A stretch of 64,000 bases of DNA, taken from assembly GCA_008360975.2 (NCBI GenBank), contig CM039188.1, positions 31,027,944 through 31,091,943 of the forward strand, written 5' to 3'. Below are positions 1-15,000 of this stretch, piece after piece (within the stretch, counting starts at the first letter, position 1; each line of letters begins with the position of its first letter). The position numbers and the translations under genes are program-made. Origin of the DNA: Lichenostomus cassidix (lineage: Eukaryota; Chordata; Aves; Passeriformes; Meliphagidae). Below the pieces are notes generated by a model that did no database searches, had not been told where the DNA came from, and saw only the letters and a program-made list of their open reading frames with translations.

Positions 1-3000
1 GAATCAGGATATATTTTAAGTGATAATTAATAATTTTACTGCTTTAATGAAGAAAAGTAGTTTTATCCTTAATGAAGAACAGTCAAGACTCAAAAATAAT
101 AGGAAATATCTTAGAAACATCACCTGAAACTGAAGCTAATGCCTCAGCAAACCTCATGCCCCATGATGCCCTGGGAAGAGAAGGGTTCTATCCACCCTGC
201 CCCATCCTCTCCTGTCCTGATTAGCCCCACAATCTGCCAGCATGCATTGACAGCTCTTGCATTTTCAACAAGTGTCAACACTGACATTTGAAGATTTCAA
301 ACTTTTCCTATTTTCTAAGTATTACTTCTCTACACAATGAAATTCAATAGGTATGAAGCTCCCAAGTTACTCATTCTTTCCTTTACCTGCCTTTTTTTTT
401 CATGAACAGGAATGTATTTTCTTCATGTTTCATCCTGTCTTGGAAACTTGAACTCTGAAGCAATTTCATTTAGAAGCAATCAGTCCTGCATCATGAAGTG
501 AAGTCCAGCCTTTCTTGTCATTTTATAACTGTCACTATTTGTAAAGCCAGAAAATCACCACTGACAAATTCAAGCTTTGAAAACACAATGGAGATTTGTT
601 TTATTGTTGGTGACTGTGGCCAAGCACAGTGGCCAAGCTATATGAGAGCGAGTCCTTCTGTCCCTTCTGGAGGCTATGTTGGAGCAGAAAAATCCCAACC
701 AAGTTTCCACTGTACACTACTGCTGTGAGATTCAGAAGGTGAATAAATACTTTGTTCTCATGGGGACAAAGCAAACAGAAAACTGACAGACTCAGAAACT
801 GAATTTGCAAGGCCTCCCAAACCTCCTTGTGCCTTGGAACCACTCCTTCTCTTCCACCTACCAAAATTACTTCTCCTTAGCTTTTCCCCCTACATCATAA
901 CTTGTAACCAGAGCATTGTTCTTCCACTGAACCAGAATAAACCACAACTAATCCCCATTAACCATGGATTAAACACAGCACGGTGCTAACAACTGACCAG
1001 GGGCAGGGCTCTAGTCAGTGCACAGACACAGTTTGTGCCCAGCTTCCCTCAGCTCTTGCTTTTCCAGGGAGGTTTCCCATTCGAGTGCTGACCAGGCTTG
1101 ACCCCATCGAGTGGATGAGATGTGACAGGGAAGAGCCCAGGGTCGAATGGCTGCAGAGAACTCAGCGCCTCTTTCAGCTCCGATTGCAGGCGCGCTGCTC
1201 AGCGATGCTCCTTCCCCCTGACCCTGGTGTATGGTGACAGCACTCAGTGCTCCATAAATGTCACAGCACTGGGGAACTGGCCTGGCAGAGCCTGCCAATA
1301 AAGGAGTCATCCTGCACGAAAAAATACTCGTAGCAAATTTAAAGATGAGCGAAGCGCGGGCTTTCTTTAACTGCTTTCACAATAACTGCGAGGACTGGAG
1401 TTACAATAAGGGAAGTACTAATGCTGTCAGGCAGAAGCAGGAAAGATAGGATGAGCTACCAGCAAGGAACAGGCTCCTATTCACTGCTAATTTATTGGTA
1501 ATAAAAGATAAGCCTACAGAAAATATAATTTACATTGAAATTCTCCTCTATAAGACATGATTCTGCCAAATCCAGACAAGCAAAACAGGTAGTAACTTAT
1601 CTCAGCTGTATTTTCTTTGGGTGACACTAACAACAAGGAAAAAAAATTATAACTATAATCTAAAATAGATATCAGCAATCCTCATGGGCTCCTCACGGGC
1701 TTCTCACCAATTTCCAGTGGATTTTCATGTATATTAATTCGAAGAAGTTCAAAGACAACCATCTAGTTACTTTCCAGAAGTGTCCAAACAAGACACCAAA
1801 CACAAAAGAAATGCCATGGAAGGAATCATGGGAAAAAAGTTCAGAAAGGAGGAGGCAAAGAGAAGAACATCATCAGGGCAGAGCCTTTGTAATAAAAGCA
1901 AAAACATTGGCTAAAAAAAGTGGGACAGTCATAGCAAAGAAATTAGAAAGGAAAGGTTATCAGGAGTCCCTGGCAGATTATCCCCAAATTGTTTCCATGA
2001 CAAATTGCTCTCCCAGCATGGGCACCTGAGCAGGGTGATTGCTCTCCTCTGAACATGGGAATGGGCAGTGATGCATTTTCAACATAAGCATCCTCTCTCA
2101 CACTAGCAACCTTTGTTATTTCATCAATATTTATTGCTTTCAGCACTGAAATTATGAGTGCAAGGCTGTGCACTTTAATGATTCACTAGTATTTCAGACA
2201 ACATTTCAAATGTATCTATTCATAAATATATGTATTTATCTATTTATTAATGTTGGAGTGCCTTCTTCCATAATTAGCACTGACTCCACAACACTGCCCA
2301 CCTTTCAAATTTTGTACATATTTAGGCAAACAAACATAGTTAAGGAGGTCTAGACCCAAAATTAAAAATGTTGGGTTTTTTTCCTCTTGAACATTGAGAT
2401 GGTTTTAAACCATGGTGATGTAGAAAAACCAGCAAGTGAAGAGCAAAAGCTTCATAAATGCAGACCCTTAAATAATTTTCATTAGTAGCTGTGAAATAAT
2501 TAGAATTACAAGAAATAGAGCCACCAAGCAATAGATGGAGATGGTATCAACCATCACAATCAATGCAGTTTCTTGACTAAGAAAAAAATAGGAAAAATAA
2601 AGCAATTTCTCCCCCATTATGCACATACTTAGTTGTAGGATAAAAGATTATTGTCTGTGTGAATCAATGCTAAATCATTGAGATAATTATGAATTATACC
2701 AAGCAATCATTTTACACATGTCCTAAGAACATTTCACTTTATGACCATCATTTATGAAATTATGCATTCAACTGCAAATTTTTTCAGCTGTATTCCTCTG
2801 AAGCCTTTCTTTTGATCTGAGATTTCAGGTGGAAGAAAATGGGTGTGGGAAAAGAGATGAATTTTTCTAGAAAGAAAAATGGAAGGAAAAAACTCCATGT
2901 TTTCCTAACCATCTCTAAAGTCTGCAGAGAGTAGTGAGAGACACTTACAGAGTTCTTTTAAAAAATAGCCCAAAGACAGAGCAGTAAACTGCAGCAGGCA

Positions 3001-6000
3001 AGGGAGTTACACCTGGCTCCCAACCTGAATGCAACCTCAAGTATGAAACACCAAAACCTAAGTGCTAAGAGACACCAAGTAAGCAGCACTAGAATACTGA
3101 AAAGTATAAGTTTTCACATTACAAATTAAATAGTCCATGCATAATGTATTTGCATTTATCCGAAAGCAAAGTTAAGGTTTTAGCAGGGCCAAATCCTGCA
3201 CAGATTTGCTCTCTGTTAAAACCTCTCGATTCAATATAGTCTAGTAAAACTATTAAAACCCACTACTAAAACTAAATGAGCACTGGATCCATCCCACAAA
3301 AACTGTTATTATTAAAAGTGGTGCATTAACCATAAAGCTTACTGTCTCTGTTCTGAGAGCCACACCATAAAGTATAGAGCAAAAGCAATTTGACAAAATC
3401 ATACTGCTGGAGTTTGGAATTTCTTAACATAAGTGACTGATTTATCAATTTTAATGTTCCAATAACAGTAATATTTATATTTAATACTGTATTGTTTCAG
3501 CCAATAAGTTGCAATCCAAGAAGCACACAGTGGGAACTTGTACAATTAGGCAAGCTGCCGAGTTCTCAAAGAATTATCATCACTGAAAATCTCAGTGTTC
3601 AAAAAGGAAAAAAAGAAGGAAAGGACTAATAAAAGTCAGTTAAGATTATTAATTCAGTAAAAGGAACTTTACATCACAATATAGGCAGCTGTTGCACAGA
3701 GATCCCCATCCTTTACTAAAATAATTATCACTTGCTCTTTTTTTCAGGTGCTACTTTAAAAAAATATTTTACACTAACAAAAGCCTGTTTAATGAAAGCC
3801 CTTAAATGGTAACAAATTTCTTCCTGAGGACACTTTCACAGTACAAGGCCTCCCATCTGCACTTTTCTAATTAAAACATACTCTGGTGTTTATCTGCTTT
3901 TTGATAGCATCCTCAGAGCCACCATATGACCTTCTCCAGAAAAGGTCAGTATGAAAAACAAATTGTCCCTCTTGTACCTTGCTAATTCACCTGATCCTAC
4001 CACAGCTGTATATGGTCCAGGAGTATATGGACCAGAAACTTCTTTATGGCATGACAAGACCATAAAACAGGTTGCTAAAAACTTCCCAGTTTAGCTTGAT
4101 AGTGCAGCTGAGTTCAGAGTGGGTTAAGAAGGAGGCACAGGGTCATTGCTACATGAAAACGTGGCTATGGAGAAAGACAACAGTGTAAGTCACCACCTTT
4201 TAATCCCTCTTATTTCCAACACACACAAACTGCCACTCTTCATTTCACAGGCCCACAAGATGCTTTTTTTGGTCCTAATCCCCAAATACACCTGCTCTCT
4301 TTGCTGGAAGCACCAAAGCTGGTGACATTTGGCTGTTCAGCAGAGCTGACGTGGGCTGGCGACACATCAGTCACCAGCACAAGGAAGATGTTGCTTCTAA
4401 ATGAGCCAGGTTTTTATTTCTGCGACTTGTGACACTGAAACATGCAGAAATGTGAATAGAGAGTCTTTGCTTATAGAGCTATCAATAGATTAGTTCTTCA
4501 ATGCTCATTCAAGAAAGAGGAGACAGAGCAAGGGCCAGATAGGAACCACTCTCTATAAGGACAGCTCTCCCATCCTGCCTGCCCTGAGCATGTCGTTCAG
4601 CACTTCTGCTCCCCTCCAGACTTCAAGCCAGCTGTAGGTTGTGCACAGAGTCCCTGTCAGGGCAAGCAGAGCTGATCCTCCTCGGTGCAATTGCTCCTAG
4701 CAGTGTCTCACAGCTCGTGAGTAAATTCTCATCTTTCTGTGTTTGCTGTTCACTTTTAATCTGGGTCAAGCCATTCTCTAGACTAGACTGAGTTTCTGCT
4801 CTTGTGTCTCTTGTTGGAGTATTCTGGATGTTTTGCAGTATCAGATCCTTACAGCATACAGATTTATACCATATTTATTGTATTGCTTACTTGTGTTAGT
4901 TTTGGGGGGTTTTTTGCTAAGTAAATATTTGGAATCCAGACGATATCAATCTCCTGTTATATGATGAATTCTTTGGTTTGTGACCCAAACCCCTTCAGCC
5001 ATTTCTAGCAGAAGTAAATTATTTTTTCACTGAGCCTGGATGTAAGACGACCTTGGAAAATGAAAAACAAAGGAAGAAACAAGGAAACAAGGTTTTCTTT
5101 TTGCAAAGGACTTGGAAGTTGAGCTAACAAATTCCCCCAATCACTTTTTCCTCATATATATTTTTTCTCTGGAGATTTGTCACATGGGGATGATGTGCAG
5201 TGGAAATTCTTTTGAAAGGACATGCATTTCCCTAAGGGGTTTTTAATGAGAATTTATTGCTCATGAAAGATTCAGGATTGGCAGCACTTCAGTCTTCAGT
5301 TAATGATCTTTTGTTTATTAACATAAAATGCATCACACTTAACAGGAGTGTAACTTTCCCAACCAATGCATCAAAGCACAAAAGAATTCTCACTCCTTCC
5401 GTCTTATCCCCTGAGGCTGTCTGAGAGGGTGTTAGCTGAAATTTATATGGTTGTCCTCTATGAAAATGAAGTCAGAACTCTTGTTTCACGTAAAGCTGAA
5501 AATCACGGAAACAATTTTTCATAACCAAAATTACCCAGACATAAGCCAACAGCAAGAAATGTCAGTACACTACTATTGCTTCTCACAGTGCCTATTCCTT
5601 CCACACAAATATTTTACCAGAACCAGAAGGTCTTTGCTTAGTCCTAATCCTAATTACTTTTACATTCTGTGGGTAACATTCATGCAAAGTGATGATTCCA
5701 CATCCTGGTACTAAATTACCATCTTCAGAAACTCAATGAATTTGCAAAAGAGTGATGAAGGCTGTTAGGCAGCTGAGTCTGTAAACCAGAAATCCCAGAA
5801 ACACACCCCTAATCCACCTCTTGGATTTTTATGGAAATAAAAAGGCAGAAATGCATTTCTTCACCCTCAAAACAAACAAAAAGAAATTTAAAAAGGATGA
5901 AACCCGTGATTGAAGGAAAATGGAGTGTAAGGTACAAACCCTAAATACATTGTTTTGGACACTAAGCTCAACCAAACTCTTAGATCCTGCTTTCTTCTTA

Positions 6001-9000
6001 ACTAGCTTTCCTTCAGCTCTGCCCAAGAGATACACCCAGTTCTCATTTGTTTGTGGGAATGTTTAGAAACATTTTCCTCCCTGCTCTCTACAAAGCCTTT
6101 CACTTTTGCTCTTACAGTTCAAAGAAGATACCTGATTTTGCTTCAATACTGACTGACCTCTTACCTCTGTTTTCCACTCCTTTGTTCCCAGACCATCACA
6201 ACAATTCCTGGTATTCTTTGTAATCTCTTTTTAAAGGAAGGTGTTACACAGTGTGATGTGTTTCTATCCATCCAGAAAGCCCACAGCATGAGGACTTCTG
6301 GTTTTCTTAACAGGCTGCCCTTGCTATGCCTTTTTTCTCTCTGAGCTATATTTATGGCAAACTCTGTAACCTTCCTGGTGTCACTTATGTCCTGTTCTAA
6401 TTGAACACTAAAATACCTTGCAAAAATAATGTGGATGAGAAACAAGATCAAAATGATTTCATGCTGTGCTCACTTTGCTCACAACCCTCTCTTGACTCTA
6501 TTTTTTTTGCATTTACACAATTGTTCAATATTTAGATATTCTGGTACAAATCACTAACAAATCTGCAATGACCTTCCACTCACAGAGAAAATACACAAAA
6601 GGATCAAAGTTGGTCAGAAAGAGTCCTTTTCTTTAGTGAATAAATAGTTTCCTTTTTGTTTTTTTCCTGTAATCTCATTTTGCACCCTCAAGAGTACTGT
6701 TCTGGTAAGACCCAGAAATAGTGCTCAGTCAGGTGGACACATTTCTGTTGGGAACTATCTTCATTTTAAGGCCAAAGCAGCTGAAACTCAGACCAGGCCC
6801 CTGCAGTATTTTTTTCTGTTGTACGCCATCACTGCTCTCCTTTACCAAACCACCTGAGATACAGGAGAATTTCTTCTCACATCATTTTACAGAAAATAAT
6901 CTGAACAGTGAGATTACACTTCTGGATACAGCACTTTTGATACAGCCCCTGGAGGTGCTTTCCAATAGGACTCTCAGCAAGTGACAGATAAAAAAAAAGA
7001 AATAACTATTTTCTGAGAGCATTTCTTGAATGTCTACATCAAACATACTTAAGATTTACCAACAGGTAACAATTGCACTTAGTTTTCAGTCGCAGAAATG
7101 TGATGCTGTTTATTGAATGCAAAGATTTTGAGACAGAATATAATTCTGACTTTCCTATAAATTTCTGTGGACTTGGGTAAGCTACTAGTTTTGTGAAGAG
7201 AAAAACAGATGAAAGCTAATAAGAGGGATTTTTTTTTTTTAAATTTGAAGTGATGCTGTAACAAACTTCCTTGGAAAAAGTTATAAACTGCTGGACTTTC
7301 CCCAGTCCTCCCCCAGGCTAAGGAATGTGTTTCAGTGTGCCTTAAATTAATGTTATCTACACCACGTCTCACCATGCCAGAAACAAAACAAGCAGTATGC
7401 TGAAAATCACTTTGAAGTATCCTTCAGCAACCCAACACAGAAATTCATATTCATGCAGCCTCACAGCAATAAAATCAGTTCCATGCTAATGATATAATTG
7501 TTTCTTCTATCAGTCTGTCTACAAAAGACTAGATAAAGTCAAAGGCAGTGGCCTCTGGCTGATTATGTGTTTTGACAAATTAGATGATTAACTGAAACCT
7601 CAAACCCGAGCTCTGCTGTCTCAGTAGACCTAGAAGAGGAGAAGAAAAGCTTTGCTTTTGCAAGGCCATGGCTCTACAGGGAGCTCAGCCCAGACTGAGA
7701 GCACTCCTCAAAGAGCAGTGTTTGCACTGAGCACACAGCCTAATTCCAACAGAGAAATTACAGCTGTCACTTTAAATAATGGAAGCAGCATTTGGTAATA
7801 TATGCAAAATGCTTTCCAACATGTTCATGTAGAGATGGAGAAACTAAGTTATCAATGACACTTTTACCACATAATATACCAGTGTAACACTTAACAACGC
7901 TGAAAATGAAATCCAGATATATCAGTGGGGCAATGACAGTATTTCTGTATTTATGAGGCTGTTTAAATTCACATACAGTCAAATCACAACTAGGTATAAA
8001 ATAGGGAATATTGAATAGCAACAGGCACAAGATCCACTTGTGTTGCTCGAGCTGTTCTACTGAGCTCAGTTAAAAAAATCAACACATGGTGCCCTGAACT
8101 TGCCTCAGTACAACATCTTCAAGCCCTGCTCTCTGAATATTAAATGAAAAAACATTACCAGGTGAAATTTGGGTGCTGCCTTATCCTTTCAGTTAGTAGA
8201 GCTCAACAAAGCTGAGCCACAACTGTTACTTAGAACTTTTCCAGATATTCATGATGGGACTGAAAATGCTATTACAAAAAAGCATACTGTTGTCTTTTTA
8301 CAAGTAAACACAATCTAAGAAAATAGTTTTCTGTTTAAAACCTGAATCAGGAAAGCAAATACCTTCAAGAAACCCCAGACAAACTAAACCCTCTTGGGGC
8401 ATTTTGAATCATTTTCCCCAAAGACATCAGCCAGCTCTGCTCTGTGAAGGAGGCCAATTTCTCAAAGCTTAAATAGCATCAACTTCAATGGAAGTTGAAC
8501 TTCGGCAAACAAAACAAGTCATTAAAAGATACGGATGAATAAGGATTAAGATGTGTTAGTGTTCAGGCATTTCCAAACATATTAAATGTAGATTAAGAAA
8601 TACTAACTGTCTGAAGTATTAAAAGGGAAATGTTTTCAGTAGTTCAAATGTCAACCAGACACTTAGGCAATTCTACATTTCTCCAGTTTCAGCAGTAAAT
8701 AGTATGTTTTGAAATCATCTAATGTTTGAATAAAGCTCCTTGCCATTTTCCACAGCAGATGTATTGTATCTGGGTAATGAACTGTGCTCTGAAATAACTT
8801 ATTACAGTCATCACCACAGCCAGCTACATCACCTTTGGCAGATAGCAAAATAAAAATCACACAGTGCTCACATAGCATCACAAGTATTACTTCATTTACA
8901 GAATCAGAGAAAGCTCCATTTCAAATCTAGGTATCGATTATTTCAGAACTTAATTCCCCAGTCAAAAGCTGTAATAAGAAAATAAATCCAATAAAGGGCA

Positions 9001-12000
9001 TTTTCCAATTAAGTAAGTGACCCTAATCTTGATTTTAAGTTACTTTGATATTAGAGATCATAAAGTAGAGCCACACTTTAAGTATCCAGATGATTAGAGT
9101 AGGAATTTAAAGCATGAATATATAAAATTGGTAATTAATTTTGTAGGTAAATCTCCTGCATCATTACATGGCCATGCCTTTAGCATATATAAGATCAAAA
9201 CATCTGACAGAAAATTCATACATGGGCATCTTGAGTTCTTTCTGCTTAAACCTAAGGTTTACCTTAATTTCTTTTCCTTCTTTTAATCATAAAAGGGTCA
9301 GAATGAGGCTGCAACAAGCACCTACATAAATATTCACCCACAATAACCAGCGATTTTCTTAGAGAAAGCCAACAGAACAAACTCCTACATTCCCAGTTTC
9401 ATTAGCAAAATTGTAACTGTAGCTCTTCACAGTGTTTTACAAGAGTGCATAGAGAGAGGAAAATACTTGTCTGTACAGAATATGTGTTACTAACAATCTA
9501 AGTTGCTGCACAGGTGCTCAGAGCTGCTCCCAGCTCAGCAGATCAATATCTAGGAGAGGTTTGTGTTCACTTTCCTTCCCAAAGGTCCCCAAAGCAGAAC
9601 AGAATTGCTTCTCCTTTTTCACCAGGCAGCAAGAACCAGACGACTTTGATACACTAAAATACTTCCATGTTGACACATTTTCCTTAACAAGATATTGTCT
9701 TAATTAGTTTCATCTGCCATTTGGAGGTTATCTAGAAGATAAGGATTTTTTTAACGAAGCAGAAAAAACCCATATGTTTTTCAGTTGCATATTATTCCTT
9801 ATAATAAAACCAGTACCTGCTCATTACTGCACATCCCACAAAACCAGTTTTCACAGTTGACACTGAAAGCTGTCATCATCTAATTTCACAAGGAAATGAA
9901 ATGCTAGGATATTTTTCTGTGCAAAATACCCACATATTCATCCCTTCATCAAACACTTTGGTGAGAAGGCATGACCCAGACACAGAGTTCTTGCTCTGCC
10001 CTGCTGCTGGCTCTGGCCACAAAGGTAAATCCTTGCACCAGCAGCACTTCCCAGGCCTCTGTCTGCAAAGCTTCTGGCATCCACACAATGTCCCAGTGTG
10101 TTGGAGGATAGTACAGCTACATGCTAAACTCAAAATTATTTTAGTCAGCATGCTGCTGCTTTTTCCCCCATCTCAGATAAAGATAAGGAAAGGATGGAAA
10201 AGGATAAACTCTCAAGGCACATGAGGTCTATCAACAGGTACTTTCCCCCAGCACTGTCTTGTGAAACAGTTATGAAAAACTGTACCTACATACACACAGT
10301 GCTTCTGTATGCACTTATAAAAACTGTGTCTTTGTTCAAAAATCCTGAGCTTCCAATTTCTCAGAATTGCAAGTGACAGATAGAGAAAACAATTTATTTT
10401 CTAGATAGGTAGGGAATAATTTTCATTTTCCCTTACATACAGGTCATGGTCTACAAGGTTTCCCAAAGACATATTTTTTTAAAAGCAGCAATATCTTTTG
10501 GAACATTCCCTGCAAAAATACCCATCAACTTTTCTTTTATGAGGAAAATGTTTCTAAGTAAATGCGTGCAAGTACCTGCTAGTGTCAAAAGTATTAATAA
10601 AGAAAAGTATCTAAAACCACTAGAAAATGATGCCCATCATACCAAGCAGTAATTTAAGACTTTAAACAGGCAGCCAGATGGCTGGTTTCAGTCAGCCCAT
10701 TTCCACTGACATGTATTTAATCAGCTGAGTTACCCCAGACAAACAAGCAGCCCGGATCTCTGGGAGCAGGACAATGCTGGAGCAGGATGGCTGGAGCTGG
10801 AGATCAGCAGGGTTTAGAAATGACTTCAGGCTGGGGCTCAGCAGCCCTTGGCAGCCCAGAGGCTCAGCCTTGCTCCCTGGGATTTGGGATCACTCAGGCA
10901 CCTGCTGGAAGCCCCAGTGGCTGAGCAGAACCTGCGGGACATTCCTCCAGGGCCAGCCACAATCCCCCAGATGGGCTTTTAATTACAGTCCCTGTTCTGC
11001 TGCCTCCTGGCAGCCTGGATCCCTGAGCCTGAGCGCCAGCAGCCTGGGGCACACAGCCCCTCTGCCAGGGCCCAGCTGGCCAGGAAAACCAGACAGGGAG
11101 AGCTGCACTGGCAAGGGAGGGGAATCAAATGCTGTCCCTGACACAAAGCAAAATTCCCTCTGACACTTCAGACTTTCAGTCTATTTAGGTCCTCTTCAGT
11201 AGAGACCTCCAGCAACTGTCACACTCTGGCTGGACTCTTTCATTTAGGTTATAAATCTGCTCCTTCCTCAATGGTCAGAGGATTTTCCCAGGAATTCCCT
11301 GGCCAACCACCAAACAGTCACACTGAAGGCCAGAGCCATGCTTTAACCCATTTAACTGTACCCCTCAATGCCTATCCACTCTATGCCTGTATTAATTCCC
11401 TCCACATCCTCTCCCCCTGTATTTTCACAAAGCTCTCTGCTTGTCACTAGGATTTTAACACTGCTGAAGTCAACAAATTCTCCCAAATTCTAATACATGT
11501 GTTTTGGTGATGGCTCTCCTAAACAAACTTAGTTTGATCCTGAAGTCAATGATAATGGTCAGAACCGTTCAAGAACATCTGGGTACTGTCCCTGGATGTC
11601 ACAGAAGAGGACAAGCCTGGGGAGAGCCAACATTACAATCTCTAAAGAGGTTAAAGCAGCTGGATCAGTAACTACAGAGAGCTGACAGAGCCACTCCCGT
11701 TATTTTACCCAAAATGAGAAAAGGTGTCATAAATTTTCACAAATTGCTCAAATATTACAATCTGAGTACTCACTTATTTCTACCTCAGCATTCTACAGGA
11801 AATGTGCAGTTTGAGCTGATAATAGAACCACGTTAATGACTCCCAGAACCAGCCCCAGCTTTGAAACAACGTGCCTTGAGCCTCAGTGCAGAAAGAAATG
11901 AAGACATTCCCCATGCCAACCACAAGAAATAATCTCATACTCAGTGCTTACTGTTACACAACATACTGCTCTAGTATTTACTGCCCTTTTTATGCTCTTC

Positions 12001-15000
12001 TGTACACAAAAGCACAAAGTCTTTATTTTAAACTAGTCAAAGTTTGAGAGCCTTCCTGAGGGGTAAGGCTTTTTTTTTCCCTCTCATTTAATTTTTAAAA
12101 GGAATTAAAAATCTAGATCACAACATCCAACAACAAACAACAGTGGAAGTCAGTGCCAGGCTTGCTTATTCTCAGAAATAAAGTTGAGCAGTCTCAGGAC
12201 CTTGTCATTTGAGCATAGATTGCATTCTGGCATATCAGATGCTGCAGTAATGGGATTTTGTAAATCTGAAATGCATTCATATTGTGTACATAAAGAAATC
12301 TCTTGATGTTTCACTTAGTTCAATGCTCTTTTTCATCATATGTACCAACCCATGCCCCCCTGCGTTCAACAGCTAATAACCAATACATCTGATGAAAATT
12401 AATTGTCTTGACAGCTTGCATAAAAACTATAAAGGTGCAAAGGAAAAATGCTGTGGCAGCATTTTCTTTCTCTGTAGGACAGTAGCTATGGAAACTATCT
12501 TCAGAGGCCAACTGGCTGCCATCCCAGTGCAGCACAAAAAGAAATCAAAATGCTACTTTTAGAGGGTTAGTGAGTGGCACCAGTCATAATTATCAACCTC
12601 TAGGACATTGCTGCACATTAGCCACAGCAAAATATTTGTTGTTTTTGTTGGGAGCAAAGCTGATATGACATTATAGCACTGTTACAGACCTGGATAATAC
12701 AGAGTCTTATAAACTGTCCTCATATTGATAGTTGTTATTATAACCTGTCAAAAAGAGCATAAAAACATGTAAAAATAGAGATCTATCTAAAATCTCAATG
12801 TGCAAACCATCCAATCTCCTAAGAGAAAATACTTTATGACTTATTATGATGGAAATAGTCAGGTAAATACTTGCAGATGAAGAGGAAATCTCTAATCTTA
12901 TTTAACTGTCACATTTCACTAACTGAAACTTATCCTTTCTGAAAGGTTTTATCCCATATAGCTAGCCTGAACAAAAGCTATGATTTCTAATACAGTCTGA
13001 CAAAATCATCATTTTTTATGAATGCTGAGAGATTCTGAAGGATTTTTCCCTGAAAAGGCAAGACACAAAGGAGCCAGAGGTTCATTATTGCAAATGCATG
13101 TGGCAACTTTCACTGCCAGCCACAGAGGAATTCCTGTGGAACTGCACTCACAGGTCATTGATGAGACTCAAACTTTTGAAGAAATATGTCTTTGATCCAG
13201 AACAGTATTCAAAAAGTAGGAAGATTTCAGTCAACTAGAAACCTACTCATAAAGAAGAAGCTGGAGTATACATACACCTCAAGTATCTACACAATTCCAC
13301 CATTGCAGAGGTTGGTATTTCCCTCAACCATACAATTCTGTGACTCTGTGGTATTCCCCAGTGGATAATCTCTCTCTCTCTGTGTATACCTTTCTCCAGT
13401 TTATCTGGAAAAATCCTTCTTTCACACCAGCAATTCTTATTTAAATGGTTTATGGAGACTACCCAGGAAGGACAGAGCTATACAGACAAGATTTTTGTTC
13501 AGTCAGAAGCCAAATTCTCCCCAGTGCCACATTGTACCAAGGCTCGGTGTGGCCTGCTTGGGGCTGCAGAAATGCTACCTCTTGAAGGATTTAACTTGAA
13601 AAATTGCACCACAGTTTGATGTGCACCACAACACCAAACTCGAGTGTGCCTGAGGCACTGGGCTGGCTCTCAGCCTGTTATCCTGGTAACCTCTGAGCAT
13701 CCACAAATCAGTTACAGCCTCATTAAAAAATGTCTATGCCCACTGGCAGAGAATAACTGAAAAATAAGGCGTGTGCCTAAAATACAGGCTATTTAGACAA
13801 CTTTAAAATTCAGTTTAGCTCACAGATTGCAATCCCTGTTATTCATGTATTACTGTATCTCCATCCTGCCGTTTCCACTGAGAAGCTGTGATCCATCTCC
13901 TCCTTAGCTCACAAGGATCTGCCTGTAAGATCCAGCAGGCTAGGGATTCACAGGAGGCTCTGCTACTGCAGCCTCATTTTGCCTGCTGCAGATCCTCTAA
14001 CCCAACTGCTCCACTGGCCAGCTCGTTCAAACTGAAGCAAAGCAGGCAATTTTCAGGCTTTTAAACTAACATGAAATACTATAAATAACAAGTAGGTCAA
14101 GACCGTGTTTTCCCCGGCATTTTCTCTTGCTCACAATAAATGATCCAATTCTGACCCCTGCAGGTCCCTTGCCAGGGTGGTACAGCCATCCCTTTTGGGG
14201 GGACAGGGAGAGGTGGCACAGCCCCACAAGGGCAGTCCCAGGAAAAGCTCTAACATTATTTTCCAGTCACCCTGGTCTGTCTCTCTGAACCTTAGCCACA
14301 ACCTTCAATAGTCCTTCAAGTGCTATATGATTTTCCACAGATGAAAGCTTCTTTCTCTTACAGAGGAAAGAAGATGTTTAAGCTGTATTTACTGAAGATC
14401 TAGCAATATATTCCTGTTCCTTGTTTTTAATAAATTTGCAGTGTTGAGCAGCTTTCTCTATGAAGCAGCGGATGCAGTCTCTCAGAAATATGTATTTACT
14501 TACACTATATATTAGACAGTCAAAGAAATAAATTAAGACCTTCAATGCAGTTTTAATCCAAATTATTTCACTGGTTGACTGAGTGCCTCACCATTTGGAA
14601 AAGGAGCTTTCACATATCCTATCCAGACCTCACTGATGGGACAATTTGTAACAGCACTGTAAAAGAAAAACAAGAACCCAACAACAAAAAGGGGCAAGTT
14701 TTCTGGAGGCAGAGAGAAATTCACTACTGCTTCAAATGGGAAGAGAAACCCAGCTGTAGGGCTGTGATTTCACCCTGTCATGTAGGAGCTCTGCATCTGG
14801 AATATTGATTGGGGTGACTGGAGGGAAGAGGACCATGCCATGCTTAGATCCCCCCAGTGGCATCAATAAATCCATGCCTGGCTGGAAACATGGGTTATAT
14901 TTTACATCTAATAACAGCCCTTGTTAATTTACCTGTCACCTTTACATAGTTATATCAGCAGAAAACTGCAGCAAAACACACCAGAACTATTTATTACATG

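Noticed and set aside
10774..11163. 129-codon plus-strand open frame
   Set aside because: It lies in a GC-richer patch, Trp/Ser/Pro/Gly-biased, with no recognisable domain and no splice boundaries.
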